Positions 32,560 through 40,948 of a stretch of 63,043 nt of DNA are shown here, in pieces. Under the pieces are notes generated by a model, which saw only the letters and a program-made list of their open reading frames with translations, did not search any database and had not been told where the DNA came from. The DNA is taken from positions 1-63,043 of the forward strand of contig NZ_FQZL01000025.1 in the NCBI RefSeq assembly GCF_900142005.1, in the 5' to 3' direction. The DNA is from Dethiosulfatibacter aminovorans DSM 17477 (GTDB taxonomy: Bacteria; Bacillota; Clostridia; Tissierellales; Dethiosulfatibacteraceae). Within the stretch, counting starts at the first letter, position 1, and the number at the start of each line of letters is the position of its first letter. The translations under genes were made by a program, and so were the position numbers.

Positions 32560-33993
32560 TTAATTTAGTTTAGACAAGATGTCATAGGCATATTCAACTG
32601 TTATGATTTCTCCTGGATTGAATTTTCCTTGAGAATCCAGTTCAAACACTTTATGGTCAACAAGCTTCTGGATGATCCTTTTATTCTCTGAATCTTCAAG
32701 GTCAGCAATTTCCACATGATTATCCATAGCTGCATATTTACCGCGAAGATAAATCGTCTTAGCAAGCTCGTCCTTTGTTATATACTCATTTGGATGGAAG
32801 TATTCTTTCCCGTCTTCCTTGAATGAATCAACAAGTCCTGCGATGACTGCAGTTTCCACATAATCGAATTTTTCATCATTCCAGTGCACATCCCGAAACA
32901 ACCCGTAGGTATGTCCCGAGTACTCACTTTCATAATAGTGGGAAGATGCCGGTGTATAAACCGGCAGATGAAAGCACTTTACTACAAGCTCGGCATAAGC
33001 TTTTCTTGTAAGTTGTTCGCTGCCAATCATATCTTCTGTTGAATCAAGAATCTCCGGATACAAATATCTGGCAAATTCCTTGACACCTTTAATATATCTG
33101 AATGTAGGTGACGATATTATTTTTTCATTGATCGTATAAACTTTGTGTTCCTTAACAGCTTTAATGGTTTCAAAGCCGGGTCGCTGAAGTATGGTTTTTT
33201 CATTGCCGCCACAGTTCATGGCTCCCCTTTGGGAAATGTAGACATCAATGTTTTCTCCAATCTCAACAACTTTTTCAAGTCCGAAAGGAGCAATTGAAGA
33301 TCCCTCTGTCATAGCAGGGATATCTCCCGCTGTATTTATGCCCCCTGCAAATCCTATTGCAAGACCCGGCATTGAATCAGATGTTACAGTTCTTACATTA
33401 ACATCTGTAGATTCAAAAAATATAGTCTTCTTGTCTTCAATACCACTTGTCAACTGGGATATACCATCGATGTCCTCATGAAATTCCTTTAACAGCTTTT
33501 CAGCCTCAACTGTTTTCCCCGATAAGAGAGCAAGCTTTTCGATATACTCGTCAAACTCGTCAAAGCTTTCGGGATAGAGGGAAACCACCAACACTCCTGC
33601 ATTTTCAAGGGCTTCTACAAACTCTGGAGATTTTCTATTTATGAAGGGCCTTATTATCACTGCATCTGGGTTTACCGCAATAATCTTCTCCGGATCTTCC
33701 TGATATAAGTATCTGGGAAGAAAGGCCGCCTCTGGAGGATAAATAGAAGTCTTGTAGGCGCCTATTATTTGGTCTCCAGCTCCAAGGAAATACAAGTTTT
33801 CCGTATGGGCTGAATAAAGAGGGATAATTCTTTCGCAGGGGCTGTTCAGGTTAATCTGATTCCCCATATCATCAATGAATGATATGGTGTAATCAGTATT
33901 GTCAGCTTCGGTTATATCTGCTGTTCCTGTTGAACATCCTATGATAAATGACAATGATAAAATTGACAATAATACTAATATTTTTGATTTCAT
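32560..33993 (-). CDS. BtuF-like substrate-binding lipoprotein with C-terminal SLH-like region
   Basis: A 477-residue exported protein. The start at 33993 gives a lipoprotein signal peptide with lipobox FIIGC (Cys20), and the ATG lies one base after the stop codon of the chelatase gene. Residues about 40-310 form a class-III (helical-backbone) binding protein like BtuF/FhuD: RIIPLYSAHTENLYFLGAGDQIIG, then IAVNPDAVII. The C-terminal third contains up to three weak SLH-like repeats (KAYAELVVKCFHL, YVETAVIAGLVDSF, KRIIQKLVDHKVFEL), a surface-layer or cell-wall anchoring unit rarely fused to such binding proteins. It should deliver a corrinoid or metal complex to the ABC transporter encoded upstream. 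The substrate is inferred from the B12 riboswitch. Confidence 0.82.
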   Translation of the reverse strand: MKSKILVLLSILSLSFIIGCSTGTADITEADNTDYTISFIDDMGNQINLNSPCERIIPLYSAHTENLYFLGAGDQIIGAYKTSIYPPEAAFLPRYLYQEDPEKIIAVNPDAVIIRPFINRKSPEFVEALENAGVLVVSLYPESFDEFDEYIEKLALLSGKTVEAEKLLKEFHEDIDGISQLTSGIEDKKTIFFESTDVNVRTVTSDSMPGLAIGFAGGINTAGDIPAMTEGSSIAPFGLEKVVEIGENIDVYISQRGAMNCGGNEKTILQRPGFETIKAVKEHKVYTINEKIISSPTFRYIKGVKEFARYLYPEILDSTEDMIGSEQLTRKAYAELVVKCFHLPVYTPASSHYYESEYSGHTYGLFRDVHWNDEKFDYVETAVIAGLVDSFKEDGKEYFHPNEYITKDELAKTIYLRGKYAAMDNHVEIADLEDSENKRIIQKLVDHKVFELDSQGKFNPGEIITVEYAYDILSKLN

Positions 33994-33994
33994 G

Positions 33995-34909
33995 TTATTC
34001 TGCGTGTTCTCCTGAGATTGCAGCTTCCAGATGCTCCAGGAACATTTGCTGAATTCCTTCAATTTGTCCAAGTCCCATAAGTACAGGCTCAACATCGTAC
34101 CCTTCAGCTTTAAGAATCATTTTCCATGCATCTTCTTCGTCTCCTGCCATGTCATTGTTTGCATGGTCTCCGGCAACAATCATTAAAGGCATAAGGTAAA
34201 GCTTTGAGTAATCCTTTCCTTCAATTTGTTCCATTATGGCATCAAGAGTTGGGAATCCTTCAACTGTTCCTACATATACATCTTCATATCCCTTGTACTT
34301 GAACATATAGTCAAGAGCAGAGTATGCTGTATTTGCATGGTGGTGAGTACCATGTCCCATGAGCAGAAGGGCCTCGCCTTCCTGAAGTTCAGGCATTTCG
34401 CCTGCTACAACCTCAACAACATTTTCGAAATCTTCAGTGCTTGAAAGAAGGGGCTGTCCGATTTTAAGGTCTGCAAAGTTTTCTTCATATTCTTCAACTA
34501 CAGCCATAAGATCGTCATACTCTGCACCATTCATTACATGTAGCGGTTGAATAAGCACAGTTCCGAAATCATTATCTACCAGATATTCCATGGCTTCTTC
34601 GACATTGAATATTTCAAGACCGTCTCTTTCCTGCAACTTGTCTATTATGATTTGAGCTGTGAATGCCCTTACGAATTCATAATCAGGATGTGCATCTGCC
34701 AATACTTTTTCTGTTGCCTCGATTGTTAATTCTCGTGTATCATTGTAGCTAGTTCCAAAACTTACTACTACAAGAGCTTTGTTTGCCGCATCACCTACTG
34801 CTGGTGCCTCGGGTGCTCCGTTTGTTTCCTCTGCCGGTGTGGTGCTGCATCCAGCCAATGATGCTATAAGCATCATTGCTATCAGCATTAATCCAATAAT
34901 TTTTTTCAT
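33995..34909 (-). CDS. cbiK: Exported lipoprotein form of sirohydrochlorin cobaltochelatase (CbiK type)
   Basis: A 304-residue protein with a signal peptide ending in lipobox LAGC (Cys21) and a linker rich in Ala, Pro and Glu. The rest matches the CbiK class of chelatases: VVVSFGTSYNDTRE, the QPLHVMNGAEYD segment, the first catalytic His in MGHGTHHHAN (His186) and the second in VAGDHANND (His249). Their spacing of 63 residues is like that of the two catalytic His of enteric CbiK. Cytoplasmic CbiK inserts cobalt into sirohydrochlorin; a lipid-anchored extracytoplasmic version probably handles cobalt or tetrapyrroles outside the membrane. Similar exported CbiK proteins are known from sulfate reducers, where they bind haem. 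It is the third gene of the riboswitch operon. Confidence 0.88.
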   Translation of the reverse strand: MKKIIGLMLIAMMLIASLAGCSTTPAEETNGAPEAPAVGDAANKALVVVSFGTSYNDTRELTIEATEKVLADAHPDYEFVRAFTAQIIIDKLQERDGLEIFNVEEAMEYLVDNDFGTVLIQPLHVMNGAEYDDLMAVVEEYEENFADLKIGQPLLSSTEDFENVVEVVAGEMPELQEGEALLLMGHGTHHHANTAYSALDYMFKYKGYEDVYVGTVEGFPTLDAIMEQIEGKDYSKLYLMPLMIVAGDHANNDMAGDEEDAWKMILKAEGYDVEPVLMGLGQIEGIQQMFLEHLEAAISGEHAE

Positions 34910-34929
34910 GTTCTTCTTTCTCCTTTATG

Positions 34930-35682
34930 TCATTTTATAATAAAGCCTTTACCAGGCAATATTTCCACATCAAGATTGAATACATCCTTAACGGACTTCT
35001 CGGTAAATACTTCATTGGGATTTCCTGAAGCATATAATTCTCCGCTTTTTAAAATATGTATGCCGTCGCTGTATCTGTAGGCGGTGTTCAAGTCGTGCAT
35101 TATTGCAACAACAGTCAACTTTTTTTCATCTACTGATTTTTTCAGCATTTTTATCATGGCAAGCTTTGCGCTGATATCCATTTCCGAAAAGGCTTCATCA
35201 AGAAAAAGCACTTCAGGCTTCTGTACAAGAGCCCTTGCCAATATAACCTTCTGGAACTCGCCACCACTTATTTCCGATGTCTTCTTGCCTGCCAACTCCT
35301 GGATCTCCAAAGCTTCTATTGTTGAATTTATCATGTCATAGTCATCCCTTCCAAGCCTTTCGAGCCTGCCTGTATGAGGATGCCTTCCCATGCATATCAT
35401 TTCATAGCAGGTATATGTAAATCTTGTAGAATAATGTTGCTGAACAATGGCATAACTTTTTGCCCTTTCCTTTGGTCCAATATTACTGTAATCATTGTCC
35501 CTATATGTTATATTTCCTTCATATGATTTGTTCAGCCCGCTTAGGAGCCTCATAAAGGTGGTCTTTCCTGCCCCATTTGGTCCTATGATTGAATTGAAGG
35601 TGTTTTCCCTAATATTCAAGGAAACATTATTAAGTATAGCCTTGCTTCCATATCCGAAATTAATGTTGTTTGCTTTTATCAT
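34930..35682 (-). CDS. ABC transporter ATP-binding protein, BtuD/FepC type
   Basis: A 250-residue ATPase. It carries Walker A GPNGAGKTT (about residues 36-44), the Q-loop near VQQHYSTRF, the ABC signature ISGGEFQKVILARAL, Walker B VLFLDEAFSEMD and the switch His in IMHDLNTAYRYSDG. It drives the permease encoded immediately upstream, whose stop codon overlaps its start by four bases. It belongs to the cobalamin/iron-chelate uptake subfamily and is controlled by the upstream riboswitch. No membrane segment is present. Confidence 0.9.
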   Translation of the reverse strand: MIKANNINFGYGSKAILNNVSLNIRENTFNSIIGPNGAGKTTFMRLLSGLNKSYEGNITYRDNDYSNIGPKERAKSYAIVQQHYSTRFTYTCYEMICMGRHPHTGRLERLGRDDYDMINSTIEALEIQELAGKKTSEISGGEFQKVILARALVQKPEVLFLDEAFSEMDISAKLAMIKMLKKSVDEKKLTVVAIMHDLNTAYRYSDGIHILKSGELYASGNPNEVFTEKSVKDVFNLDVEILPGKGFIIK

Positions 35683-36719
35683 TTATTTCCCCTCCTTAAA
35701 TATATGAAGAGAAAGAACGGTCCTCCAAGTAGTGTTGTTATGATTCCTACAGGAATCTCGCTGGTGAAAACAACTCTTGAAAAATTGTCAGAAACCATGA
35801 GCACTATGGAACCGAGAAATCCCGATAAAGGTATAAGTATTCTGTTGTCAGGCGTAAGCATGAATCTAAGCATATGGGGTACTATTAATCCAACAAACCC
35901 TATTATTCCGCTTACTGCTACACAGGCTGCAGTCATAAGTGATGCCGTAACAAGATAGATCATTCTGATCTTCTTTGTTTCTATTCCAAGACTTACAGAG
36001 GTATCCTCCCCGAGAGACACGATATTCAGGTCGGCTGAAAAAAATATGCATATCATTGTTCCTGCAAATATCAATGGTGTCAGCAGATGGACATGAGTCC
36101 AGCTTCTTGATACAAGACTTCCCATAAGCCAGAAGACAATTGCTCCAACTTCTTCACCTGCTGCATTCTTAATGAAACTAATGCCTGCAGAAAGTATTGA
36201 ACTGACTATGATTCCCGAAATGATCAGACTGCTGCTGTCAAACCTACCACCCTTGTCCGCCAGAACTATTACAAGTAGCAAGGTGACAAGCGCAGCAACG
36301 AATGCAAACAATATTATGGGCACCTGTACATTCTCTAGAAAGATATTGACATATATGGCAATTGATGCCCCGAAAGCTGCTCCAGTGGAAACACCTATGG
36401 TATAGGGGTCAGCAAGAGGATTCATCAGTATGGATTGAAATACTGTTCCCGATACTGCCAGACCCATTCCAACCATTGCTCCCGCCAGAATCCTGGGGAG
36501 TCTGATATCCCAGACTATGGCTGTAGAAGAATCCTTTATCCCATTAATCATGGAAGGAAGATTCAGCATCTTTCCTATGATTATTTTCCACACGTCTACA
36601 AAAGATATTTCTGCCGTGCCGAAATTCACAGACAAGGTGATGCTTATTGCTATCAATATCATTAATACGATGCCTGAAATTACCGATTTTCTTATTTTTG
36701 ATGTCAATTGTGATTCCAT
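35679..36719 (-). CDS. FecCD-family (BtuC-like) ABC permease
   Basis: A 346-residue integral membrane protein with about nine to ten helices. Typical FecCD features are IVWDIRLPRILAGAMVGMGLAVSGTVFQSILMNPLADPYTIGVSTGAAFGAS and the cytoplasmic EAA-like segment GFVGLIVPHMLRF, which contacts the ATPase. This family imports cobalamin, haem and iron-siderophores. It is the first gene downstream of a cobalamin riboswitch with its own terminator, which makes a cobalamin or cobinamide substrate most likely. The start is ATG at 36719; the next gene overlaps the end by four bases. Confidence 0.9.
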   Translation of the reverse strand: MESQLTSKIRKSVISGIVLMILIAISITLSVNFGTAEISFVDVWKIIIGKMLNLPSMINGIKDSSTAIVWDIRLPRILAGAMVGMGLAVSGTVFQSILMNPLADPYTIGVSTGAAFGASIAIYVNIFLENVQVPIILFAFVAALVTLLLVIVLADKGGRFDSSSLIISGIIVSSILSAGISFIKNAAGEEVGAIVFWLMGSLVSRSWTHVHLLTPLIFAGTMICIFFSADLNIVSLGEDTSVSLGIETKKIRMIYLVTASLMTAACVAVSGIIGFVGLIVPHMLRFMLTPDNRILIPLSGFLGSIVLMVSDNFSRVVFTSEIPVGIITTLLGGPFFLFIYLRRGNK

Positions 36720-36744
36720 ACTTCTCCTTTAGCAGTCAAGTGCA

Positions 36745-36771
36745 ATAAAAAAACCGCCACGATGGGCGGTT
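36745..36771 (-). terminator. Terminator in the leader of the cobalamin-riboswitch operon
   Basis: AACCGCC/GGCGGTT stem (36752-36758 with 36765-36771) followed on the minus strand by T9. It sits between the riboswitch aptamer and the permease start and is the probable expression platform for premature termination when the ligand is bound. Confidence 0.85.
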
Positions 36772-36799
36772 GTATCCTGCATAAAAAAACATCTAACTC

Positions 36800-36962
36800 C
36801 CCATCGAAGCTGATAATGCACTTTTCAGGCAGGTCTTCCGACTGATGTTTATGGCCTGGTCACCTTCCCGGGTAATCCCAGTGGTATTCGACTTCGGCAA
36901 ACAATTACGGCAGCGAGGGCTGTGCAGGTCTTACACCTGACTTCCCTATTAATCACATATGT
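36800..36962 (-). promoter_or_regulatory. Cobalamin (adenosylcobalamin) riboswitch
   Basis: The minus strand carries the conserved core of the cobalamin riboswitch: the B12-box-like ACCACTGGGATTACCCGGGAAGG (36862-36884 region), GGGAAGTCAGGTG near 36942, and GACCTGCACAGCCC. The whole element is about 160 bases and precedes the permease gene of a BtuF/CbiK operon, an established target. Repression of uptake and chelatase genes by abundant cobalamin is the known outcome. Confidence 0.92.
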
Positions 36963-36993
36963 GAACCTAAAAATTTATATTCAATTTTATATT

Positions 36994-37022
36994 ATATTAA
37001 CATTCATTATGATATTTGTCTA
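36994..37022 (-). promoter_or_regulatory. Vegetative promoter of the riboswitch operon
   Basis: On the minus strand TAGACA and TAATAT are separated by 17 bases, giving a predicted start near 36987, just before the riboswitch. Consensus sigma-A spacing. Confidence 0.55.
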
Positions 37023-37036
37023 TATAATTTTTGCTA

Positions 37037-37648
37037 TTATTTTACTGTAATTTTCTCTACATATAGTATTTCGCATGCACCATCACCGGTATCATTTCTG
37101 GTCAGGCTTGAATTCCAAGTGAAGTTTTCTCCTTTAACATATACCAGATAACCCTCCAATTCAACAAGGTCGTTGACGGTTACCTTGCTTATCTGCTTTG
37201 CAACCAGGTCATTGGCAGGAATCAGATGCACATTTGCAGAATGCTGCCCTATGTATGCCTTGGATACGGGAGTAGACGAATCATACTTGTAGTAATACCA
37301 TCTGCCTGACTGGGAATAATCTACATGTTCATCAATTTCCGGTTCATTAAGCTCTCCCCAGGCAAGGGCAAAATCATAATTTGAAATTGCAGAACTCAAG
37401 TCCCTCGTATATTTCTTCTTGCTTTTTACTACTGCTTCAATATAATAACTGGCCTTTTTGGTCAGCTTGTAGGTGTTTCCTCCAGATTCTATTTTCACAA
37501 AGGGCTCACCAATAACATCTTCCTGTACCGGGTCTTCTATAGTACCATAATGGCTTTGTGTTCCGGATCCGGTTATAATATCCCTGGCCATGATTCCCAA
37601 AAGAAAGATTATTGTAAATATAATTAAGGTCTTTATTGTCTTTGACAT
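37037..37648 (-). CDS. Membrane-anchored extracytoplasmic protein of unknown function
   Basis: A 203-residue protein with one N-terminal membrane helix (IKTLIIFTIIFLLGIMA) and no cysteine lipobox, so it is either a signal-anchored or secreted protein. The rest is a hydrophilic beta-rich domain with a Trp-Gly patch (YDFALAWGELNEPEIDEHVDYSQSGRWYYYKYD) and an OB-like C-terminal half ending YVKGENFTWNSSLTRNDTG. That block resembles the LysM-free SAF or OB-like domains that bind partners at the surface, but I do not assign a family. The start at 37648 is supported by AAAGGGG. It lies upstream of the riboswitch operon and divergent from the fab operon. Confidence 0.6.
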   Translation of the reverse strand: MSKTIKTLIIFTIIFLLGIMARDIITGSGTQSHYGTIEDPVQEDVIGEPFVKIESGGNTYKLTKKASYYIEAVVKSKKKYTRDLSSAISNYDFALAWGELNEPEIDEHVDYSQSGRWYYYKYDSSTPVSKAYIGQHSANVHLIPANDLVAKQISKVTVNDLVELEGYLVYVKGENFTWNSSLTRNDTGDGACEILYVEKITVK

Positions 37649-37818
37649 GAGTTCCCCTTTCTTCATAATATAAATTTATTATACTATAAACCTGTGAATA
37701 TTGGTACCAACACTGTTGTAAAGGGTAAATATATTTAATATTAACATTCTTAAGAAATTCTTAATAGTTGCCACAACCTAGTCTTATGAAGGCCTTGACC
37801 ACCCAATACCCCCAATAT

Positions 37819-37835
37819 ACTTTGAATGTCAAAGT
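37819..37835. promoter_or_regulatory. FabT-like operator box 1
   Basis: ACTTTGAATGTCAAAGT: perfect seven-base arms around a three-base centre, matching the TTTGA-N3-TCAAA core of FabT-type operators known for fatty-acid genes. It lies just upstream of the -35 element of the fab promoter. Confidence 0.7.
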
Positions 37836-37841
37836 TTTTCA

Positions 37842-37870
37842 TTGACAATGCCTTTTTCTGATAATATACT
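37842..37870 (+). promoter_or_regulatory. Promoter of the acpP-fab operon
   Basis: TTGACA (37842-37847) and TATACT (37865-37870) with a 17-base spacer, followed by the ACP start codon at 37936. The -10 element overlaps the second operator box, so a repressor bound there would block the polymerase. Confidence 0.8.
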
Positions 37871-37884
37871 TTGATTGTCAAATT
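37868..37884. promoter_or_regulatory. FabT-like operator box 2
   Basis: ACTTTGATTGTCAAATT, the same TTTGA-N3-TCAAA core as box 1, centres 49 bases apart. It covers the -10 region and the start site of the fab promoter. Confidence 0.7.
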
Positions 37885-37935
37885 AATTGAAAAGAAAAAA
37901 ACACAAAAATAATGTAAATTACGGAGGAATAGAAA

Positions 37936-38163
37936 ATGACTTTTGAAAAAGTAAAAGAAATATTGGTAGAAGAACTGGGATTGGACGATGAGGTTAACCT
38001 TACTGACAATTTGAAAGATGACTTGGATGCAGATTCACTGGACCTTGCAGAGGTTGTTATAAACCTTGAAGAAGCTTTCGATATCGAGATTCCAGAAGAA
38101 GATTATCCTAAGTTTGTAACTGTAAAGGATATCGTAGACTTCATAGACGCGAAAAAGAACTAA
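37936..38163 (+). CDS. acpP: Acyl carrier protein
   Basis: A 75-residue acidic protein with the phosphopantetheine-attachment motif DADSLDLAEV (the Ser carries the arm). Length and helix pattern match AcpP of type-II fatty-acid synthesis. GGAGG precedes the ATG by a few bases. It is the first gene of a six-gene fatty-acid operon, preceded by a promoter with two FabT-type operators. Cytoplasmic. Confidence 0.95.
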   Translation: MTFEKVKEILVEELGLDDEVNLTDNLKDDLDADSLDLAEVVINLEEAFDIEIPEEDYPKFVTVKDIVDFIDAKKN

Positions 38164-38175
38164 TAGGTGCCTGAC

Positions 38176-39117
38176 ATGGGATATTTAGAACTATGTAAAA
38201 TGCTAGACATCAAATATCCTATTTTCCAAGGTGGTATGGCTTGGATTTCAGATGCAGACCTGGCTGGAGCAGTTTCCAATGCAGGTGGATTGGGAATAAT
38301 CGCTGCTGGTAATGCTCCTGTCGAGTATCTGGAAGAACAGGTTTACAAAATAAGAAAAATTACTGATAAGCCATTTGGTGTAAACATAATGCTTATGAGT
38401 CCTTTTAAAGATGCCGTTGCTGAAGCTGCGGCATTTCTCGAAGTTCCGGTTATTGTATCAGGCGCCGGAAGCCCTGGAAAATATATGGATTTATGGAAAA
38501 GTAAAGGCAGCAAGGTATTCCCCGTTGTTCCTACTACAACCATGGCAAAAAGGCTTGTGAAAATTGGAGCTGACGGAGTTATATGCGAAGGTACAGAAGC
38601 AGGAGGCCATGTTGGAGAACTGACTACCATGTCACTTGTTCCCCAGGTGGTTGATATTGTCGATGTGCCTGTAATAGCTGCAGGCGGAATTGCCGATGCA
38701 AGAGGCTTTGCGGCAGCACTTATGCTGGGAGCTTCGGGTGTACAGATAGGTACTAGATTCCTGACTGCCTATGAGTGTAATGTACATCAGAACTATAAGG
38801 AAGCCATCCTTAATGCCAAGGATACCGATGCCGTTGTAAGCGGCAGAAGAACCGGTCATCCTGTCAGAAGCATTAAAAACAGACTGACATCCAAACTAAA
38901 GAAGATGGAAAAAAATGGTGCTTCACCTGAAGAGCTTGAGAAGGAAGGTGTTGGTGCCCTTAGAAGAGCCGTTGTTGAGGGTGACATTAAAAACGGTTCT
39001 GTAATGTCAGGTCAGATTGCTGGCCTGGTCAACAAGGAAGAGTCCTGCGAAGAAATTATTATGGATTTAATGAGCAGCACTTCTCTACTCATTAAAAACT
39101 TTAAATTTGAGGAGTAA
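38176..39117 (+). CDS. fabK: Enoyl-ACP reductase II (FabK family, FMN-dependent)
   Basis: A 313-residue TIM-barrel flavoprotein of the FabK / nitronate monooxygenase family. Motifs are YPIFQGGMAWISDADLAGAVSNAGGLGIIAAGNAP, the FMN-phosphate loops GTEAGGHVGELT and IAAGGIADARGFAAALMLGASGVQIGTRFL. It reduces the enoyl-ACP intermediate in place of FabI, as in many clostridia and streptococci. The ATG at 38176 is preferred because AGGTG lies before it; a GTG nine bases upstream is an alternative. Its position between acpP and fabD supports the assignment over a 2-nitropropane dioxygenase role. Confidence 0.88.
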   Translation: MGYLELCKMLDIKYPIFQGGMAWISDADLAGAVSNAGGLGIIAAGNAPVEYLEEQVYKIRKITDKPFGVNIMLMSPFKDAVAEAAAFLEVPVIVSGAGSPGKYMDLWKSKGSKVFPVVPTTTMAKRLVKIGADGVICEGTEAGGHVGELTTMSLVPQVVDIVDVPVIAAGGIADARGFAAALMLGASGVQIGTRFLTAYECNVHQNYKEAILNAKDTDAVVSGRRTGHPVRSIKNRLTSKLKKMEKNGASPEELEKEGVGALRRAVVEGDIKNGSVMSGQIAGLVNKEESCEEIIMDLMSSTSLLIKNFKFEE

Positions 39118-39119
39118 CC

Positions 39120-40055
39120 ATGAATAAGATTGCATTTATTTTCCCCGGCCAGGGTGCTCAGTATGTTGGAATGGGAAAAGAATTTTATGATAATTTTCCT
39201 GAAGCCAAGGCGGTATTTGATGCTGCTGATGAAGCTTTAGGATTTGATATAAGCAAGATGTGTTTTGACGGACCTGAAGAGGATCTCAAACTCACAAGAA
39301 ATACTCAACCGGCAATACTTACAATGAGTATTGCTGCTTTGAAGGTACTGGAAAGCAAAGGAATAAAACCTGAAATCACTGCAGGCCTCAGCCTTGGAGA
39401 ATATGCAGCACTTGTTTGTTCAGGAGTAATGGATTTCAAGGATGCTGTACAGGTAGTTGAAAAACGAGGTACCTACATGCAGGAAGCGGTTCCTGCCGGT
39501 AAAGGCAAGATGGCTGCTTTAATCGGAATGGACAGGGAAAATGTACTTAAGCTTTGTGATGATTTCGGAAGCTATGGAGTACTTGAAGCTGCAAACTTCA
39601 ACTGTCCAGGACAGATTGTAATAGGTGGAGCAAGTGAAGCTGTTGAAAAGGCAGTTGATGCTGCAAAGGAATATGGTGCAAAGAAGGCTGTTTTACTTCC
39701 TGTAAGTGCTCCATTCCATACGTCAATGCTCTCCCCTGCTGCCGAGAAGCTTGAAGTGGAACTGAAAAAACTCAACTTCAATGATGCTTCCGTACCAGTA
39801 ATAGCAAATGTTGATGCGGAAGTTGTAGAGTCTACGGACAAATATCTTCCAAATCTAAAAAATCAGGTGTCTTCTTCAGTAATGTGGGAAGACAGCATAA
39901 GAAAAATGATAGAGCTTGGAGTCGATACATTTGTTGAGATCGGCCCTGGAAAGAGTCTGTGCGGATTCGTCAAAAAGATCGACAGAAAGCTTAACTTCAT
40001 GAACGTTGAAGACATGGCCTCTCTTGAAAAAGCCCTTTCCAAACTGGAGGCGTAA
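39120..40055 (+). CDS. fabD: Malonyl-CoA:ACP transacylase
   Basis: A 311-residue alpha/beta-hydrolase-type transferase. GQGAQYVGMGKEF lies near the N-terminus, the nucleophile motif GLSLGEYAAL carries the active Ser, and the catalytic His is in SAPFHTSML. It loads malonyl groups onto the ACP encoded upstream. The ATG follows the fabK stop codon by two bases with GGAG in the preceding codons. Fourth-gene partner fabG begins right after the stop codon. Confidence 0.95.
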   Translation: MNKIAFIFPGQGAQYVGMGKEFYDNFPEAKAVFDAADEALGFDISKMCFDGPEEDLKLTRNTQPAILTMSIAALKVLESKGIKPEITAGLSLGEYAALVCSGVMDFKDAVQVVEKRGTYMQEAVPAGKGKMAALIGMDRENVLKLCDDFGSYGVLEAANFNCPGQIVIGGASEAVEKAVDAAKEYGAKKAVLLPVSAPFHTSMLSPAAEKLEVELKKLNFNDASVPVIANVDAEVVESTDKYLPNLKNQVSSSVMWEDSIRKMIELGVDTFVEIGPGKSLCGFVKKIDRKLNFMNVEDMASLEKALSKLEA

Positions 40056-40056
40056 A

Positions 40057-40797
40057 ATGGTCTTAAACAAGACGGCAGTTATAACAGGCGCATCAGGCGG
40101 AATCGGAAGCGCTATTGCAAAAAGAATGAACAGCCTTGGCTACAATCTTGTTCTCAACTACAACAGCAACAGCGAAAGTCTAAAGGCTCTTGTAGAAACA
40201 TTTGAAAACAAGGAAGTTGAAACAAAAATATTCCAGGCCGACATCTCGAAGTTCGAGGAAGCCGAAGCGTTGATGAAAGAAGCAATAAGCAGTTTCGGTA
40301 CTGTTGACGTACTTGTAAACAATGCAGGCATAACAAGAGACAAGATTCTTACAATGATGTCAGAAGAAGATTTCAACTCAGTAATCAACATAAACTTAAA
40401 CGGTACTTTCAACTGCATCAAGCATGTGTGCAAAAAAATGCTTAAACAAAAATCAGGTAGAATAATAAACATATCCTCTGTAGTAGGTTTGATGGGAAAT
40501 ATCGGACAGGTAAACTATGCCGCTTCAAAGGCAGGAATTATCGGTCTTACTAAATCCACTGCAAAGGAAATGGCAAGAAAAAATATTACCTGCAATGCCA
40601 TTGCCCCTGGATTCATCCAAACAAAGATGACTGATGCAATGACAGATGCTGCAAAGGAAGAAATATCAAAAAATATACCATTGAAAAGACTTGGTAAGCC
40701 CGAAGAAGTAGCCGATCTTGTAGAGTTCCTTGCTTCGGAAAAAGCTTCATATATTACCGGTCAAGTTATATCCGTCGACGGCGGATTATACATGTAA
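40057..40797 (+). CDS. fabG: 3-oxoacyl-ACP reductase
   Basis: A 246-residue short-chain dehydrogenase. The NADPH-binding TGASGGIGSAIAKR motif, the NNAG motif (LVNNAGITRD) and the catalytic Y-x3-K (VNYAASKAG) are all present, and the C-terminal ITGQVISVDGGLYM is typical of FabG. It reduces the beta-keto group after condensation. The ATG at 40057 overlaps the end region of fabD by one base and follows GGAGG; a longer upstream frame is a shadow of fabD. Confidence 0.95.
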   Translation: MVLNKTAVITGASGGIGSAIAKRMNSLGYNLVLNYNSNSESLKALVETFENKEVETKIFQADISKFEEAEALMKEAISSFGTVDVLVNNAGITRDKILTMMSEEDFNSVININLNGTFNCIKHVCKKMLKQKSGRIINISSVVGLMGNIGQVNYAASKAGIIGLTKSTAKEMARKNITCNAIAPGFIQTKMTDAMTDAAKEEISKNIPLKRLGKPEEVADLVEFLASEKASYITGQVISVDGGLYM

Positions 40798-40948
40798 TTT
40801 CAATTAAAAGAATAATAATGATGTTTTATCTCATAACAAGTTTCGTAATAATTCATATAACATTTAATATATAATTGAACCGTTTATATATCAAATAACA
40901 AATGAATTAACTCAACTAAAGTTATGATATAAAACTAGGAGGAAAAGA

